Shown in pieces: positions 29,281 to 39,379 of a stretch of DNA of 58,917 bases. A program made the translations under genes and the position numbers. Source of the DNA: CBDHFQ01 sp965262565 (GTDB taxonomy: Bacteria; Bacteroidota; Bacteroidia; J057); NCBI GenBank assembly GCA_965262565.1, contig CBDHFQ010000039.1:1-58917 (forward strand), written 5' to 3'. Positions within the stretch are counted from its first letter, which is position 1. Every line of letters begins with the position of its first letter. The notes under the pieces are model-generated. The model did no database searches. It had not been told where the DNA came from and worked only from the letters and a program-made list of their open reading frames with translations.

Positions 29281-31349
29281 TTCATAAACTATTTATAAGT
29301 TTTTTTTTCAGTTTTATAACTCTATTTATTTTTTCACAACCGTTACCATCATCGGTAACTCAACCTTATGGTTGTTTAACAAACAATAACCACACTCCCA
29401 CCCCTACTACAACCTTACCTTTAACCCAACACTCGAACAGGAATATGTTCATAGATGACTCTGTGTTACATATCCCCTTGGTATTTCATATCTTACATAA
29501 TGGAGAAGAAGCAGGGCAAGGACAATTTCTAAGCCCAACCCAAATCTATGATCAAATAGATATTCTCAATGAAGACTTTTCATCATCTGGACTCCAACAT
29601 GGGGGATCAGGTATAGGTATTAGGTTCTTTCCAGCGAAAGCAGATCCTCAAGGTTGTTTGTTAACTGAAGCAGGAATCCATCCCATAAATAGGAATATCG
29701 CTGGTTTTCAGGCACCTCCTTATTCAAGCACCTATATAGACGGTGTCATTAAACCCTTAACGCAGTGGAATCCTGAAAAATATCTCAATATTTGGATTTG
29801 TGATATTGAATCTAATGTTGCGGGATATGCCCAATTACCCGATCTATCTGGACTGGCTGGAATTCCTTCATTAAATGGCCCAGGATATACAGACGGAATC
29901 GTTCTAGATTATCTGAGAGTAGGAAGAGATACCACCAGTAATTCTCCCTTTAATTTAGGCAGAACAGCAACACATGAAATGGGGCACTTTATGGGATTAA
30001 TTCACATTTGGGGGGATGGAGGATGCGAAGCAGATGATTTTTGTGATGATACCCCTCTCTCAGAAGCGCCTTATAGTGGCTGTCCTAATTCCGGTTTTTC
30101 ATGTGGCACTGAAGACCAAATAGGTAATTATATGGACTTCATAGATGATGCCTGCATGTTCATATTTACCGAGGATCAACGAACCAGAATTAGAACTGTG
30201 ATGTCTGTTTCTCCAAGAAGAAGAGAATTAGTCAGCGCTAACCCTGACATTTCACTTCCTGTGGCGGACTTTTCTGTTAACCTTCTCAGAAGTTGTGGAA
30301 CACCATTAATTTCCGTTGTAAATCAATCAACTTGCCCTTCTTCTGAGAATATCAATTGGGTAACTCCAAATGCAACCTTGATAGAACAAAACGATAATCT
30401 GTTAACGCTTCAATACAATGAGCCAGGGATTTATCAGATTACGCAAATCGTTTCCAATGAAACTGGAATAGATAGTCTTAGTATGTCTGTCAATCTTACA
30501 AATAATCAGGACTTGGACACTCTTTTTTTTGAAGATTTTGAAGGTACTCTGGACCAATGGAAGATAGAAAATAGTGATAAAAGAGAAGGATGGATACTGG
30601 CCTTAACGAATGAACCCGACTGGCAGAAAGCTGCCCATATTCCTCTATATGATTATCCTGAGGTAGGTGAAAGAGATGCACTTATTTCTCCCGAAATAAA
30701 CGTAGCAAATCATGATTCCCTGACATTATGCTTTTCCTTTGCTTACCAACCGTTTGATAACGCAAAAAGAGATTCATTAATTATCCGAGCCTCCACAGAT
30801 AGGGGAATCACTTTCCCCTTTCTAATATATCCTTCCTCTCCTGCCGATATCAATCAATTTTATCAACTGCCCCCTTCAAACACATTCTTTACTCCCAAAA
30901 CTGACGCAGATTGGTGTGGAGGTGATGGAAATTTTATTAGTGGAAAATGTATACCCTTACAAGCATATAATGGTTCTGAGAGTATCACTTTTAGGATAGA
31001 ATCATATAATGACTTTGGAAATAATATCTACATTGACAATTTTCGTATTGTAGGCAGGTGTAAGGAAAACTTAATAAGTAACATTTCAAATGACCTTACT
31101 GAAAAGATTACCCTAGTCAATAATCCAGCATCCGGCAGCGTTCACATTCGCCACTCAAATATCACACCTCAAGATATATCTATCAGAATATCAGATATTT
31201 CAGGCAAGTTATTTCAGGTAATTAATGAAAAGATCGCTCAATCTTCAGGAATGATAGAAGTCGAGCTTCATCACCTTCCCAAGGGCATATTATTTTTCCA
31301 AATTTTCACAAAAAGGAAAGTTACTACACTCAAATTGTTGTCATTCTAA
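29277..31349 (+). CDS. M43 (pappalysin/cytophagalysin) metalloprotease with T9SS sorting domain
   Basis: The 690-residue protein has a signal peptide (cleavage near IFSQPL) and a zinc metalloprotease domain. The zinc motif HExxHxxGxxH is present as His233, Glu234, His237 and His243, followed by the cysteine-rich DDFCDDTP segment and a Met-turn in NYMDF, all features of peptidase family M43B. A beta domain with an Asp-rich segment follows at about 430-600. The last 80 residues (GSVHIRH, ISDISGKLF, then LPKGILFFQIF) form a type A T9SS sorting domain, so it is secreted or surface-bound. It starts inside the stop codon of a response regulator, an unusual partner for a secreted protease. Confidence 0.9.
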   Translation: MIHKLFISFFFSFITLFIFSQPLPSSVTQPYGCLTNNNHTPTPTTTLPLTQHSNRNMFIDDSVLHIPLVFHILHNGEEAGQGQFLSPTQIYDQIDILNEDFSSSGLQHGGSGIGIRFFPAKADPQGCLLTEAGIHPINRNIAGFQAPPYSSTYIDGVIKPLTQWNPEKYLNIWICDIESNVAGYAQLPDLSGLAGIPSLNGPGYTDGIVLDYLRVGRDTTSNSPFNLGRTATHEMGHFMGLIHIWGDGGCEADDFCDDTPLSEAPYSGCPNSGFSCGTEDQIGNYMDFIDDACMFIFTEDQRTRIRTVMSVSPRRRELVSANPDISLPVADFSVNLLRSCGTPLISVVNQSTCPSSENINWVTPNATLIEQNDNLLTLQYNEPGIYQITQIVSNETGIDSLSMSVNLTNNQDLDTLFFEDFEGTLDQWKIENSDKREGWILALTNEPDWQKAAHIPLYDYPEVGERDALISPEINVANHDSLTLCFSFAYQPFDNAKRDSLIIRASTDRGITFPFLIYPSSPADINQFYQLPPSNTFFTPKTDADWCGGDGNFISGKCIPLQAYNGSESITFRIESYNDFGNNIYIDNFRIVGRCKENLISNISNDLTEKITLVNNPASGSVHIRHSNITPQDISIRISDISGKLFQVINEKIAQSSGMIEVELHHLPKGILFFQIFTKRKVTTLKLLSF

Positions 31350-31443
31350 ACGATGTTAGGATTTGACGATATGTGAATTGTTTTGATAATGGAATTAATT
31401 TTATCTTTCATTAATTGATCGATTATATCTTTAATTCAATTAC

Positions 31444-33381
31444 ATGAAGGGAAGTTTGTCATTCACAACAACGGAACAGCTTAATCGATCCTTCCTATTT
31501 TTTATTGGGACGATTACGATTATATACACTTTCATCCCGTCACTCAACCCTTTTGATTCTCCGGCAAGTAAGCTTATTAATGGGTCTCTAGGTACCTTGT
31601 GTTTTTTTATATCAATTTCAGCCAGGTTTATTGTCAAGTTAAGTAAGCATTTGAAAACTTTAAGTTACATTATCTACACCATCTTATTGATGTGGTTTCT
31701 AATATCGCATTCAAATGACTCTCAAGCTTTTGGCATTCCCATAATCATTTGGGTTATGTTATCATTTTCAGGAAGCCTTTTTCACTCATTAAGATCTTTC
31801 TTATTATTTACGGTATTTGCCCTTGGAGGCATTACTGCTTTTCTCCTTTATAATCATATTCCTCTGTTTGAAAGTTATTATTTCGGTTTTTCCTGTGGTC
31901 TATTGTGCATTAATGGACTACTCATTTATCAAAAAGATATCCACCGACTTAATACTGATTTCAACCAAGTTCATAATCAACTGAGTCCAATGCCTTCAAT
32001 GGAATTGTCGCTTTTTGGGGATGTGATAAATTATAATAAAGAAGCAGCAAATATATTTTCAAGACTGGAAAAAAAAGGGAATGTTAATCCTTTTTTTCAA
32101 GAGTTTAGAGATCAGGTAACCAATAGGGGAATTGGGGTATTTAACAGTGAATTTTCTTTTGAATGGGCTGAAGGTAGAAGAACTTATATGGTCACCTGTC
32201 AATATTACAAGGCTCGAGATTCTTTTTTCCTTTACTTTCAGGATATTACCCGAGAAAATGAATTGATAGGAATTAATAGGGAACAAGAAGAAATGTTTCA
32301 AATCATTTTTCAAGGAACCAATGAAGGGCTTATTATGGTCGATACTACAGGCAAGATTTCTTTCGTAAACCAACAGTTTTGCAAGTTATTCGGCTATACA
32401 ACTAAAGAATTGCTAGGTAGAGAAGCAGCGGGATTATTAGTCGACAATTCAGACCCGGCTATCATTAGAAAGAGATTGGCAGATAGAATTAATGGAAAGA
32501 GCCAAGTATATCAAGCACATCAAACGACAAAAAACGGCGATAAACTCTGGACATTGATTAGTGCATCTCCCTATAGAGATAGGAACGGAAATGTGAGAGG
32601 AACAGTAGCGGCGATTACAGATCTAAGTCCACTAAAAAAAGCTCAGGCAGAATTAGAAGAACGCAACGAGCAAATGGATATGTTCTTGTATAAAGCTTCA
32701 CACGATTTAAAGGGACCTTTAGCATCTGTGAAAGGTATCCTCAATCTAGCCATCCAATATTGTAAGGAAGAAGAAGTAAAGAATTACATAGAAATGGCTA
32801 TTATGAGTGCTGAAAGATTGGATAATGCTGTCGTGGACCTCCTTAGAGTCACCCGAATTAATAATTTACAATTACAAGTAGAGGAAGTAGATGTCCCTTC
32901 TATGGTTTATGAAGTGATCCGAAGCATTGATCATTTAGAAGAAAGGCAAGATGTACAAATTACTACTGAATTCCATATCGATAAGCCATTTCACACGGAT
33001 AGAGGAAGTTTGCATTCCATTTTACAAAATCTGGTAATTAATGCTGTTAAGTACAAAAACCCCAATCAATCAAGTCCTAAAGTGGATATAGATATCTCCA
33101 ATCATAAAAATGGAATTAGGCTCATAATCTCTGATAATGGAGAAGGGATCAGAGAAGACGTACAACGCAAGGTTTTTAACATGTTTTACCGAGGAAATAA
33201 AAAATCCAAAGGTACAGGTCTGGGATTGTACATTGTTAAGCAAAGTGTTGAAAAAATGAAGGGAACTATTCACTTTGAAAGTGCAGTATCTAAGGGAACA
33301 ACATTTACTATCTATCTTCCAGAATTAAAAGCACCTCATACGTTGGAATCACAGGAAATTGTACAAGAATTATCCGCTTAA
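31444..33381 (+). CDS. Membrane-bound sensor histidine kinase
   Basis: The 645-residue protein has five to six hydrophobic helices in the first 165 residues, a PAS-like region at about 180-270, a PAS domain at about 285-400, HisKA with His420 in KASHDLKGP, and an ATPase domain with LQNLVINAVKYKN, G1 DNGEGI and G2 GTGLGLYIVKQSVE. It lacks a receiver or a DNA-binding part, and no response regulator gene follows it. It is about 95 bases downstream of the metalloprotease gene on the same strand. The kinase could use the upstream stand-alone regulator at 28849 or one elsewhere. Confidence 0.88.
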   Translation: MKGSLSFTTTEQLNRSFLFFIGTITIIYTFIPSLNPFDSPASKLINGSLGTLCFFISISARFIVKLSKHLKTLSYIIYTILLMWFLISHSNDSQAFGIPIIIWVMLSFSGSLFHSLRSFLLFTVFALGGITAFLLYNHIPLFESYYFGFSCGLLCINGLLIYQKDIHRLNTDFNQVHNQLSPMPSMELSLFGDVINYNKEAANIFSRLEKKGNVNPFFQEFRDQVTNRGIGVFNSEFSFEWAEGRRTYMVTCQYYKARDSFFLYFQDITRENELIGINREQEEMFQIIFQGTNEGLIMVDTTGKISFVNQQFCKLFGYTTKELLGREAAGLLVDNSDPAIIRKRLADRINGKSQVYQAHQTTKNGDKLWTLISASPYRDRNGNVRGTVAAITDLSPLKKAQAELEERNEQMDMFLYKASHDLKGPLASVKGILNLAIQYCKEEEVKNYIEMAIMSAERLDNAVVDLLRVTRINNLQLQVEEVDVPSMVYEVIRSIDHLEERQDVQITTEFHIDKPFHTDRGSLHSILQNLVINAVKYKNPNQSSPKVDIDISNHKNGIRLIISDNGEGIREDVQRKVFNMFYRGNKKSKGTGLGLYIVKQSVEKMKGTIHFESAVSKGTTFTIYLPELKAPHTLESQEIVQELSA

Positions 33382-33480
33382 CAATTTGATCTATTATTCG
33401 TTCAATAAGGATGGATTTCTGCTTATTCTGTCAATTCTCCGCAGTTATCTTTACCTTTACAAATCCAAACGATTAAATTT

Positions 33481-34578
33481 ATGCTCGGATATAGATTCTC
33501 AAATTATGTCCCTTCAGATGATAATAGCAATCCTTTCGAAAGACTATTAAAGATCTTCCTTGACCTCCTTACTTATACTTCTGGTGATGTTCAGGAGGCA
33601 TTAAATTGGATGAACCAATTAGATCGTCAATATGGATTGACAGATGATGATTACGGAATGGGGGATTTTATCGAAGATCTTAAGCGTCATGGATATATTG
33701 AGGAAGAAACCGAAGAAGGAACCTTAAATATTACAGCCAAATCTGAACAAAGTATACGTCAAAGAGCACTAGAAGAGATTTTTGGAAAACTTAAACGATC
33801 AGGTAGAGGCGAACATAGAACTCCTTATGTAGGATTTGGTGAAGAACCTACCAGTGAATTAAAAGATTTTCAATTTGGTGATTCATTGGAAAGTATTTCA
33901 TTTACGGAATCCTTTAGAAATGCTCAAATCAATCATGGAATAGATGATTTCATGCTCACTGAAGAAGACCTTAGCGTCAGAGAAAAAGAGCATAAAACTG
34001 CTTGTTCTACTGTATTAATGATAGATATTTCCCATTCGATGATTTTGTATGGTGAGGACCGAATTACTCCAGCCAAAAAAGTAGCCATGGCTCTCTCCGA
34101 ATTGATTATGCGTAAGTATCCAAAAGATAATCTGGATATCATTGTATTTGGAAATGATGCATGGCAAATTTCAATCAAAGACCTTCCTTATTTAAAAGTG
34201 GGACCTTATCATACAAATACAGTTGCGGGATTAGAACTTTCGATGAACATTTTAAGGCGAAGAAAAACGCAGAATAAACAAATTTTTATGATAACTGACG
34301 GTAAGCCAACTTGTATTAGAGAAGGCGCCCGGTATTATAAAAATAGTTTTGGTCTCGATCGAAAAATTCTTAATAAAACCCTTAACTTATCTGCTCAGTG
34401 CAGAAGGTTAAAAATCCCTATCACCACTTTTATGATTGCCAAAGACAGTTGGTTAGTTGAGTTCGTACAAGAGTTTACACGAGTAAATAATGGTAGAGCT
34501 TTCTATACTAGCTTGCAAGGGCTTGGAGAATACATTTTTGAAGATTACATTCGTAATCGTCGAAAAAGAACTCGGTAG
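33481..34578 (+). CDS. VWA-domain protein (CoxE/magnesium-chelatase-like)
   Basis: The 365-residue protein begins MLGYRFSNYVP and contains a helical N-terminal region (about 1-170) and a von Willebrand A domain at about 175-350. The metal-binding MIDAS motif DxSxS is intact (Asp182, Ser184, Ser186), with a further TDGKPT segment. The family normally works with a MoxR- or magnesium-chelatase-like AAA ATPase to remodel proteins or insert metals, but no AAA gene is in this window. It has no signal peptide, so it is cytoplasmic. The acidic 179-residue gene follows after 9 bases and is probably its partner. Confidence 0.8.
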   Translation: MLGYRFSNYVPSDDNSNPFERLLKIFLDLLTYTSGDVQEALNWMNQLDRQYGLTDDDYGMGDFIEDLKRHGYIEEETEEGTLNITAKSEQSIRQRALEEIFGKLKRSGRGEHRTPYVGFGEEPTSELKDFQFGDSLESISFTESFRNAQINHGIDDFMLTEEDLSVREKEHKTACSTVLMIDISHSMILYGEDRITPAKKVAMALSELIMRKYPKDNLDIIVFGNDAWQISIKDLPYLKVGPYHTNTVAGLELSMNILRRRKTQNKQIFMITDGKPTCIREGARYYKNSFGLDRKILNKTLNLSAQCRRLKIPITTFMIAKDSWLVEFVQEFTRVNNGRAFYTSLQGLGEYIFEDYIRNRRKRTR

Positions 34579-34587
34579 TATAAACTC

Positions 34588-35127
34588 ATGGAATCTTTTC
34601 CTGCCATTCCAGAACAATCTGTCATCCAATTCTTTGAAGAGTTAGATCAACTTGATGACGCTGACATTTCTTCTTTGGTAGAACAGATGGGTAATGAACA
34701 ACATGTATTATTTACCTTTCTACTCACTATAGGAGATTCTTTTTTCAATGATGAGGAAAATGAATTGCTCCTTTATTTAGGTTTGGGGATTTGGTATAAT
34801 TTCAACAGGTATTATGGTCCTACATCCAGTGTTTCATTGGAACAATTGGAAGAGGTTCAGGACCAGAATCAATTCTGGCTTGAACAATGGACAGAGGGAT
34901 CTGAAGCAGCTTTCTATGAAGAACTTACCTCGGTAGACCATCTTCAACCAGACCTCTTACACTACCTGGTAGAAATTGTTCTTGACGAATCTTCCGGTGA
35001 AATGAATCCGGACCACCAGGGACTCATGTTGATATACGCAAAGATTGTCTTAGAATCCCTGGCCATTCATTATCTTACACCTATTAAGCATGAAGAGGAA
35101 CGACCTCACCAGGGAACCAGTAGGTAA
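34588..35127 (+). CDS. Acidic protein of unknown function, VWA-protein neighbour
   Basis: The 179-residue protein has no signal peptide and is strongly acidic with predominantly helical stretches (EQSVIQFFEELDQLDDADISSL and later). I do not recognise a family. It starts 9 bases after the VWA gene and its 3' end overlaps the start of the MATE gene by 38 bases, so all three look translationally linked. A role as an adaptor or stabiliser of the VWA protein is an inference from position only. Confidence 0.55.
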   Translation: MESFPAIPEQSVIQFFEELDQLDDADISSLVEQMGNEQHVLFTFLLTIGDSFFNDEENELLLYLGLGIWYNFNRYYGPTSSVSLEQLEEVQDQNQFWLEQWTEGSEAAFYEELTSVDHLQPDLLHYLVEIVLDESSGEMNPDHQGLMLIYAKIVLESLAIHYLTPIKHEEERPHQGTSR

Positions 35128-36457
35128 AACCCTTATCCAATTAACGCTACCCACTGTTGTAGGAAGCCTGAGCATGATTGGCTTCAATTTAATAGATACC
35201 TACTTTGTAGGTCAGTTAGGACAGCACGAACTAGCGGCACTCAGCTTTACATTCCCAGTCATATTAACTATTGCAAGTCTTGCCCTAGGGATTGGAGTGG
35301 GAGCGATGGCCCTGATATCCAAATCCTATGGGATGCAGAATATTAAGAAGGCCGCCAGAGAAACGACAGATAGTTTATTTCTCGCCCTTATTCTGGTTGT
35401 CACCTTCGCTATCATTGGGCTACTGACTATTGACCCTGTATTCAAGCTATTAGGAGCTGATGATGACACGTTACCACTGATCAGGGAATATATGGAAGTT
35501 TGGTATATAGCCTTGATGTTTGTGATTGTTCCTATGGTGGGAAATGCTGCTATACGCGCTACTGGAGATACTCGAACTCCTAGCATGATTATGCTTTTTG
35601 CTGTATTAATTAATGCCATCCTTGACCCTTTACTCATCTTTGGTTTAGGGCCATTTCCTGCCTTAGGTCTTAGAGGAGCTGCCTTAGCTACTGCTATATC
35701 AAGAGGCTTCACCTTTCTTTTAGCACTATACATTTTATATTTCCGAGAAAAATTATTGACTTTCGACATCCCTCCCAAAAAAGTATTGCTGGGATGTTGG
35801 GGAGCGATCCTCTATATCAGCTTACCCACTGCAGCAGCGAGAATGTTAACTCCGATTGCAGTTTCCATAGTAACCGCGATGATAGCTAAATATGGAAATG
35901 CGGCTGTTGCTGGATATGGTGTAGGTAGCAGACTGGAAATGCTAGCCATGAGTATGCTCATTGCTCTCTCTGTCGCTATCAGTCCATTCGTAGGTCAAAA
36001 TTTAGGAGGCAGGCAATTTGACCGAATTCGAAAGGCAGTAAATCTATCTACTCGATTTGCCATCGGTTGGGGATTGTTGGTTGCCATCATTTTAATTCTC
36101 TTCTCTCGTCCTATTGCTTCCATTTTTAACGAAGAAGAGGAAGTCATAGAAGTAATTGTGCTATATCTTTCTATTGTCCCCTTTGCTTATGGCTTTCAAG
36201 GAATTTTCTTAACATGTATTTCAAGTTTAAATACCTTGAACAAACCTATTCAGGCATCAATTCTTTCATTTATCAATACGCTTGGAATATATATCCCTCT
36301 AGCTTATGCGGGAGCTTATTTTTTGGGATTAAAAGGTATATTTATTGCTCTGGCTACTACTTATTTTCTGGGAGGCAGTATATCTTACCTGGTTCACAAC
36401 AGACTGTTAAAGAAAGTACAAATGGACACTAAATTATCATCAGAAAGTCTGCCATAA
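35090..36457 (+). CDS. MATE-family efflux transporter
   Basis: The 455-residue protein has the family start NDLTREPVGKTLIQLTLPTVVGSL and about twelve membrane segments in two homologous halves. It should use a sodium or proton gradient to export cationic drugs or metabolites. The start lies 38 bases inside the preceding gene, and its N-terminus matches MATE proteins, so the overlap appears genuine. Its last 18 bases overlap the 3' end of the convergent TolC gene. Confidence 0.9.
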   Translation: MKRNDLTREPVGKTLIQLTLPTVVGSLSMIGFNLIDTYFVGQLGQHELAALSFTFPVILTIASLALGIGVGAMALISKSYGMQNIKKAARETTDSLFLALILVVTFAIIGLLTIDPVFKLLGADDDTLPLIREYMEVWYIALMFVIVPMVGNAAIRATGDTRTPSMIMLFAVLINAILDPLLIFGLGPFPALGLRGAALATAISRGFTFLLALYILYFREKLLTFDIPPKKVLLGCWGAILYISLPTAAARMLTPIAVSIVTAMIAKYGNAAVAGYGVGSRLEMLAMSMLIALSVAISPFVGQNLGGRQFDRIRKAVNLSTRFAIGWGLLVAIILILFSRPIASIFNEEEEVIEVIVLYLSIVPFAYGFQGIFLTCISSLNTLNKPIQASILSFINTLGIYIPLAYAGAYFLGLKGIFIALATTYFLGGSISYLVHNRLLKKVQMDTKLSSESLP

Positions 36458-37969
36458 TAAACCACTGATCCACGTAAAAGCCATATTCGCCTTAAACCGC
36501 TTTTGTTGCAATTCGTTCAATTTGGCTTCCGCATCTATTTGTTTTGATTGCCGAGAGTTAATTAAGAACAAGGTACTTTCCCCAGCCCGAAATTTAATTT
36601 CTTCAGCTCTAACCAATCTTGTGTAATTGGAAACCGCAGATTGATAGAGAATTACTTGCTCTTCCAACAAGTTCATTTCTACAAAATACGACTGTATTTT
36701 ATTCTTAAGCTCCTGAATCTTTTGGTCTTGCTTTAACTGAGTTTCTTGAATTTTTAATCTGGTCAATGCGAGATTTCCTCTTTCCTTTCTGTAAAAAAGG
36801 GGTATATCCAACTCAAGACCCCATTTATAATTTTCACCTATTTCTACTGTCCTATCACTTTCTAATGACTCTGTAAAAGAGGTGGCAGGAGAAAGGTAAG
36901 TGTAGGATAAATTTAATTTAGGTTTAAGTTTATCTGCTTTAAGTTTTCTTTCTACCTCTAAATTTGCTAATGAAAGTGTTAGAGCGCGAATATCTGGATG
37001 CCTGTCTAATACCTGGAGTAATTGGTCTAATGAGTCGAGGTTTACCGTATTCATCGTAGAAATTCCCGATAAATCAGTAGGCCTGACATATTCTGCTAAC
37101 TCCATAGGCTTACCTTCATTACTCCAGAGGTAATTGGTGAGGGTAAGTTGTTCCTGATAAAACGCTAATGCTGCCTGGCTCCTCAGCAATTGGAATTGTT
37201 GAAGCTGAGTTAAGGCTTCGACGGTATCTATCCCAGGATAATCTCCTGCTTCGAAGGTAGCCTTTATGGCTTCAAACCTTCTTTCCGATACCTCTACAGC
37301 CCTATTAAACAACCTAAATTGTGCATAGGCATATGACCAATTTCCATAGGCACTTGTAGCTTCAAAATACAATTGGTTCAGTAACTGAATCTGCTCAATT
37401 CTAGCTAATTCTGTGAAAATTTTAGCTTGCCTTAACGCAGCTCTCCTGCCATCGATCCACAACCCCTGGCCAAGGGGTATTTTCGCTCCTAAAAAAGCCT
37501 GACCCTGAGAGGGAATAGAACGCTCAGAATTTAAAAACTCTCCATCATTCCAACTATATCCCGTTTTTAATTCAATCCCCAGAGTAGTAGGAATTTTCAA
37601 TCCTCCTTCAAAAATTCGCCAATAATTTATCTCTTTAAAGTACTTGTCCTCATACTCCCCAAATAATTTTGGATCAAAGCCTCCTCTCGCTAACCTTAAA
37701 TTAGCATCCCCTCTTTCAGGTAAAAGTGCTGCTTGCCTCGATATGGGATGATTAGCTTTGACCCATAACATATAATCCATTAGGGAGAAGGTAACCAGAG
37801 AATCTGCCAGCTCACTATCCAGGAGTAGCTGGTTAACCAAGGTCTCCTCATCCTCATCAGATGCGCTAAAATAGGATTCTTGGGCAAAAGTAGCATTGAC
37901 GTATACCACCAAACTTATCAAAAGAATACTTGCTGTGGCTGATCGAAAATGACGAATAGATGTTATCAT
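36440..37969 (-). CDS. TolC-family outer membrane efflux protein
   Basis: The 509-residue product has a signal peptide (cleavage near NATFAQES) and the two-fold repeated, mostly helical pattern of outer-membrane channel proteins, with glutamine- and alanine-rich coiled-coil segments at about 200-280 and 400-480. It is the outer-membrane exit duct of the type I secretion system encoded upstream by the adaptor and ABC genes, separated from the adaptor by one base. As last gene of the operon it ends 18 bases inside the convergent MATE gene. Confidence 0.88.
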   Translation of the reverse strand: MITSIRHFRSATASILLISLVVYVNATFAQESYFSASDEDEETLVNQLLLDSELADSLVTFSLMDYMLWVKANHPISRQAALLPERGDANLRLARGGFDPKLFGEYEDKYFKEINYWRIFEGGLKIPTTLGIELKTGYSWNDGEFLNSERSIPSQGQAFLGAKIPLGQGLWIDGRRAALRQAKIFTELARIEQIQLLNQLYFEATSAYGNWSYAYAQFRLFNRAVEVSERRFEAIKATFEAGDYPGIDTVEALTQLQQFQLLRSQAALAFYQEQLTLTNYLWSNEGKPMELAEYVRPTDLSGISTMNTVNLDSLDQLLQVLDRHPDIRALTLSLANLEVERKLKADKLKPKLNLSYTYLSPATSFTESLESDRTVEIGENYKWGLELDIPLFYRKERGNLALTRLKIQETQLKQDQKIQELKNKIQSYFVEMNLLEEQVILYQSAVSNYTRLVRAEEIKFRAGESTLFLINSRQSKQIDAEAKLNELQQKRFKANMAFTWISGLLWQTF

Positions 37970-37970
37970 A

Positions 37971-39365
37971 TTAAAACCCAGTACCTTTTACTTTACCGCT
38001 TTTTGTCTTTTCTTCTTTTAAGCCAGATTTACCTTCAGAGCCAGTGTAATATTGAGGGGGAAATCCATTGAGTTTTCGCCATATTTCATACCAAACAGGA
38101 ACATCATTTAACAGGGCAAAAGAGTTTACTCCAGATCCTACTCTAATTAATGCTGGCCATGGCTCCGTATCGGGATGTGCTTCCTCCACTAATACTCTAT
38201 ATAATCCGTTATCGCTAATATTATTTTCCACTGCAAATACTTTCCCACCAAAAGTTCCAAAAGTTGCATCTGGCCAACCAGAGCCAAATATAATGGCAGG
38301 CCAACCATCGAATTCGAGACGTACTTGTTGACCTTTTTTAATCAGTGGAACATCTACAGGTCTTACAAAGATTTCCGCTGCCAGTTGAACTTCTTTAGGA
38401 ACGATGCTAACAACAGCCTCTCCCTCCTTAACGGTCTCTCCTATCCCTGGTTTAAGCGCTTTATTGATGATACCATCCTGTGGAGCCCTAATGTATCTGA
38501 ACCCTGCTCTTTGAGAGTAATTCGTCAATTGGTTTTCCATTTTTTGGATTTGAGCTTCGGTATCAAAGCGATCAGAAAGTGCACTCTGCCTATCAGACTC
38601 AGCTTTAGCTAATTTTTCCTGAAACTCATTTCGAACATTATTAAAAGCTACCGTGGCATTTGTTAATGCCACCCTGGACTCAGCTAACTTATTCTCTTGA
38701 GCAATTAACTTGGCATTAGCCTCCTGTCGTATCTTTCTCATTTTTTCCAGATCTGTACGCGACTTAAGATCTTGTTTAAAGAGCGTATCCCAACGAGCCA
38801 ATTGTAAGATCGCTACAGAATCACTTACCTGCGCAGCCCTTAAATCAATACTATCAGCACTCACCTTGAATCTTGATTGGGTCACTTTATTTCTTGCCAT
38901 ATCAATTTTCAATATCATAGAAGCTTCCAATGCTTCAATCTGTTGGTAAAGAGATAGTGCCTTATCATTATATGCATTTGCTGATTGAACCTTAGCATCG
39001 ATTTGTGCCTTAGTCCTACCTAACAGCTCAGGATCAAAATATTCATCCTTGATTTCTGATAAATATAGAATCGTATCTCCTTTCTGTATGGAATCTCCTT
39101 CGTTTACATACCAATGCTCAATCCTACCCGCCACGGTTGATTCTATCGTTTGAGGCCTCTGACCAGGGCGAAGGGTGGTCAGATTGCCTCTTGCTGCTAT
39201 ATTTTGCGTCCATGGCAGAAACAAAACACAGATGATAAATACGATAAACCCTATTAACCAATAGGTCAATGCTTGAACTAATTTGGGTGAAAAAACCTTA
39301 CTAAAGGCTCCATATTCACTACTGATTACTTCCTGATTAATTCGATTATCGGAAATATTTAACAT
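37971..39365 (-). CDS. HlyD-family membrane fusion protein
   Basis: The 464-residue protein has one N-terminal membrane anchor (about residues 34-55), a biotinyl-lipoyl half-motif at GRIEHWYVNEGDSIQKGD, a long coiled coil (about 120-280), and the second half-motif with RAPQDGIINKALKPGIGETVKEGE. A final beta-barrel region ends near WYEIWRKLNGFPPQYY. These features define the periplasmic adaptor of type I secretion and RND-type machines. It joins the ABC exporter (14 bases upstream) to the TolC channel (1 base downstream), so all three should assemble. Confidence 0.9.
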   Translation of the reverse strand: MLNISDNRINQEVISSEYGAFSKVFSPKLVQALTYWLIGFIVFIICVLFLPWTQNIAARGNLTTLRPGQRPQTIESTVAGRIEHWYVNEGDSIQKGDTILYLSEIKDEYFDPELLGRTKAQIDAKVQSANAYNDKALSLYQQIEALEASMILKIDMARNKVTQSRFKVSADSIDLRAAQVSDSVAILQLARWDTLFKQDLKSRTDLEKMRKIRQEANAKLIAQENKLAESRVALTNATVAFNNVRNEFQEKLAKAESDRQSALSDRFDTEAQIQKMENQLTNYSQRAGFRYIRAPQDGIINKALKPGIGETVKEGEAVVSIVPKEVQLAAEIFVRPVDVPLIKKGQQVRLEFDGWPAIIFGSGWPDATFGTFGGKVFAVENNISDNGLYRVLVEEAHPDTEPWPALIRVGSGVNSFALLNDVPVWYEIWRKLNGFPPQYYTGSEGKSGLKEEKTKSGKVKGTGF

Positions 39366-39379
39366 GTTTGCCTCCTGTT

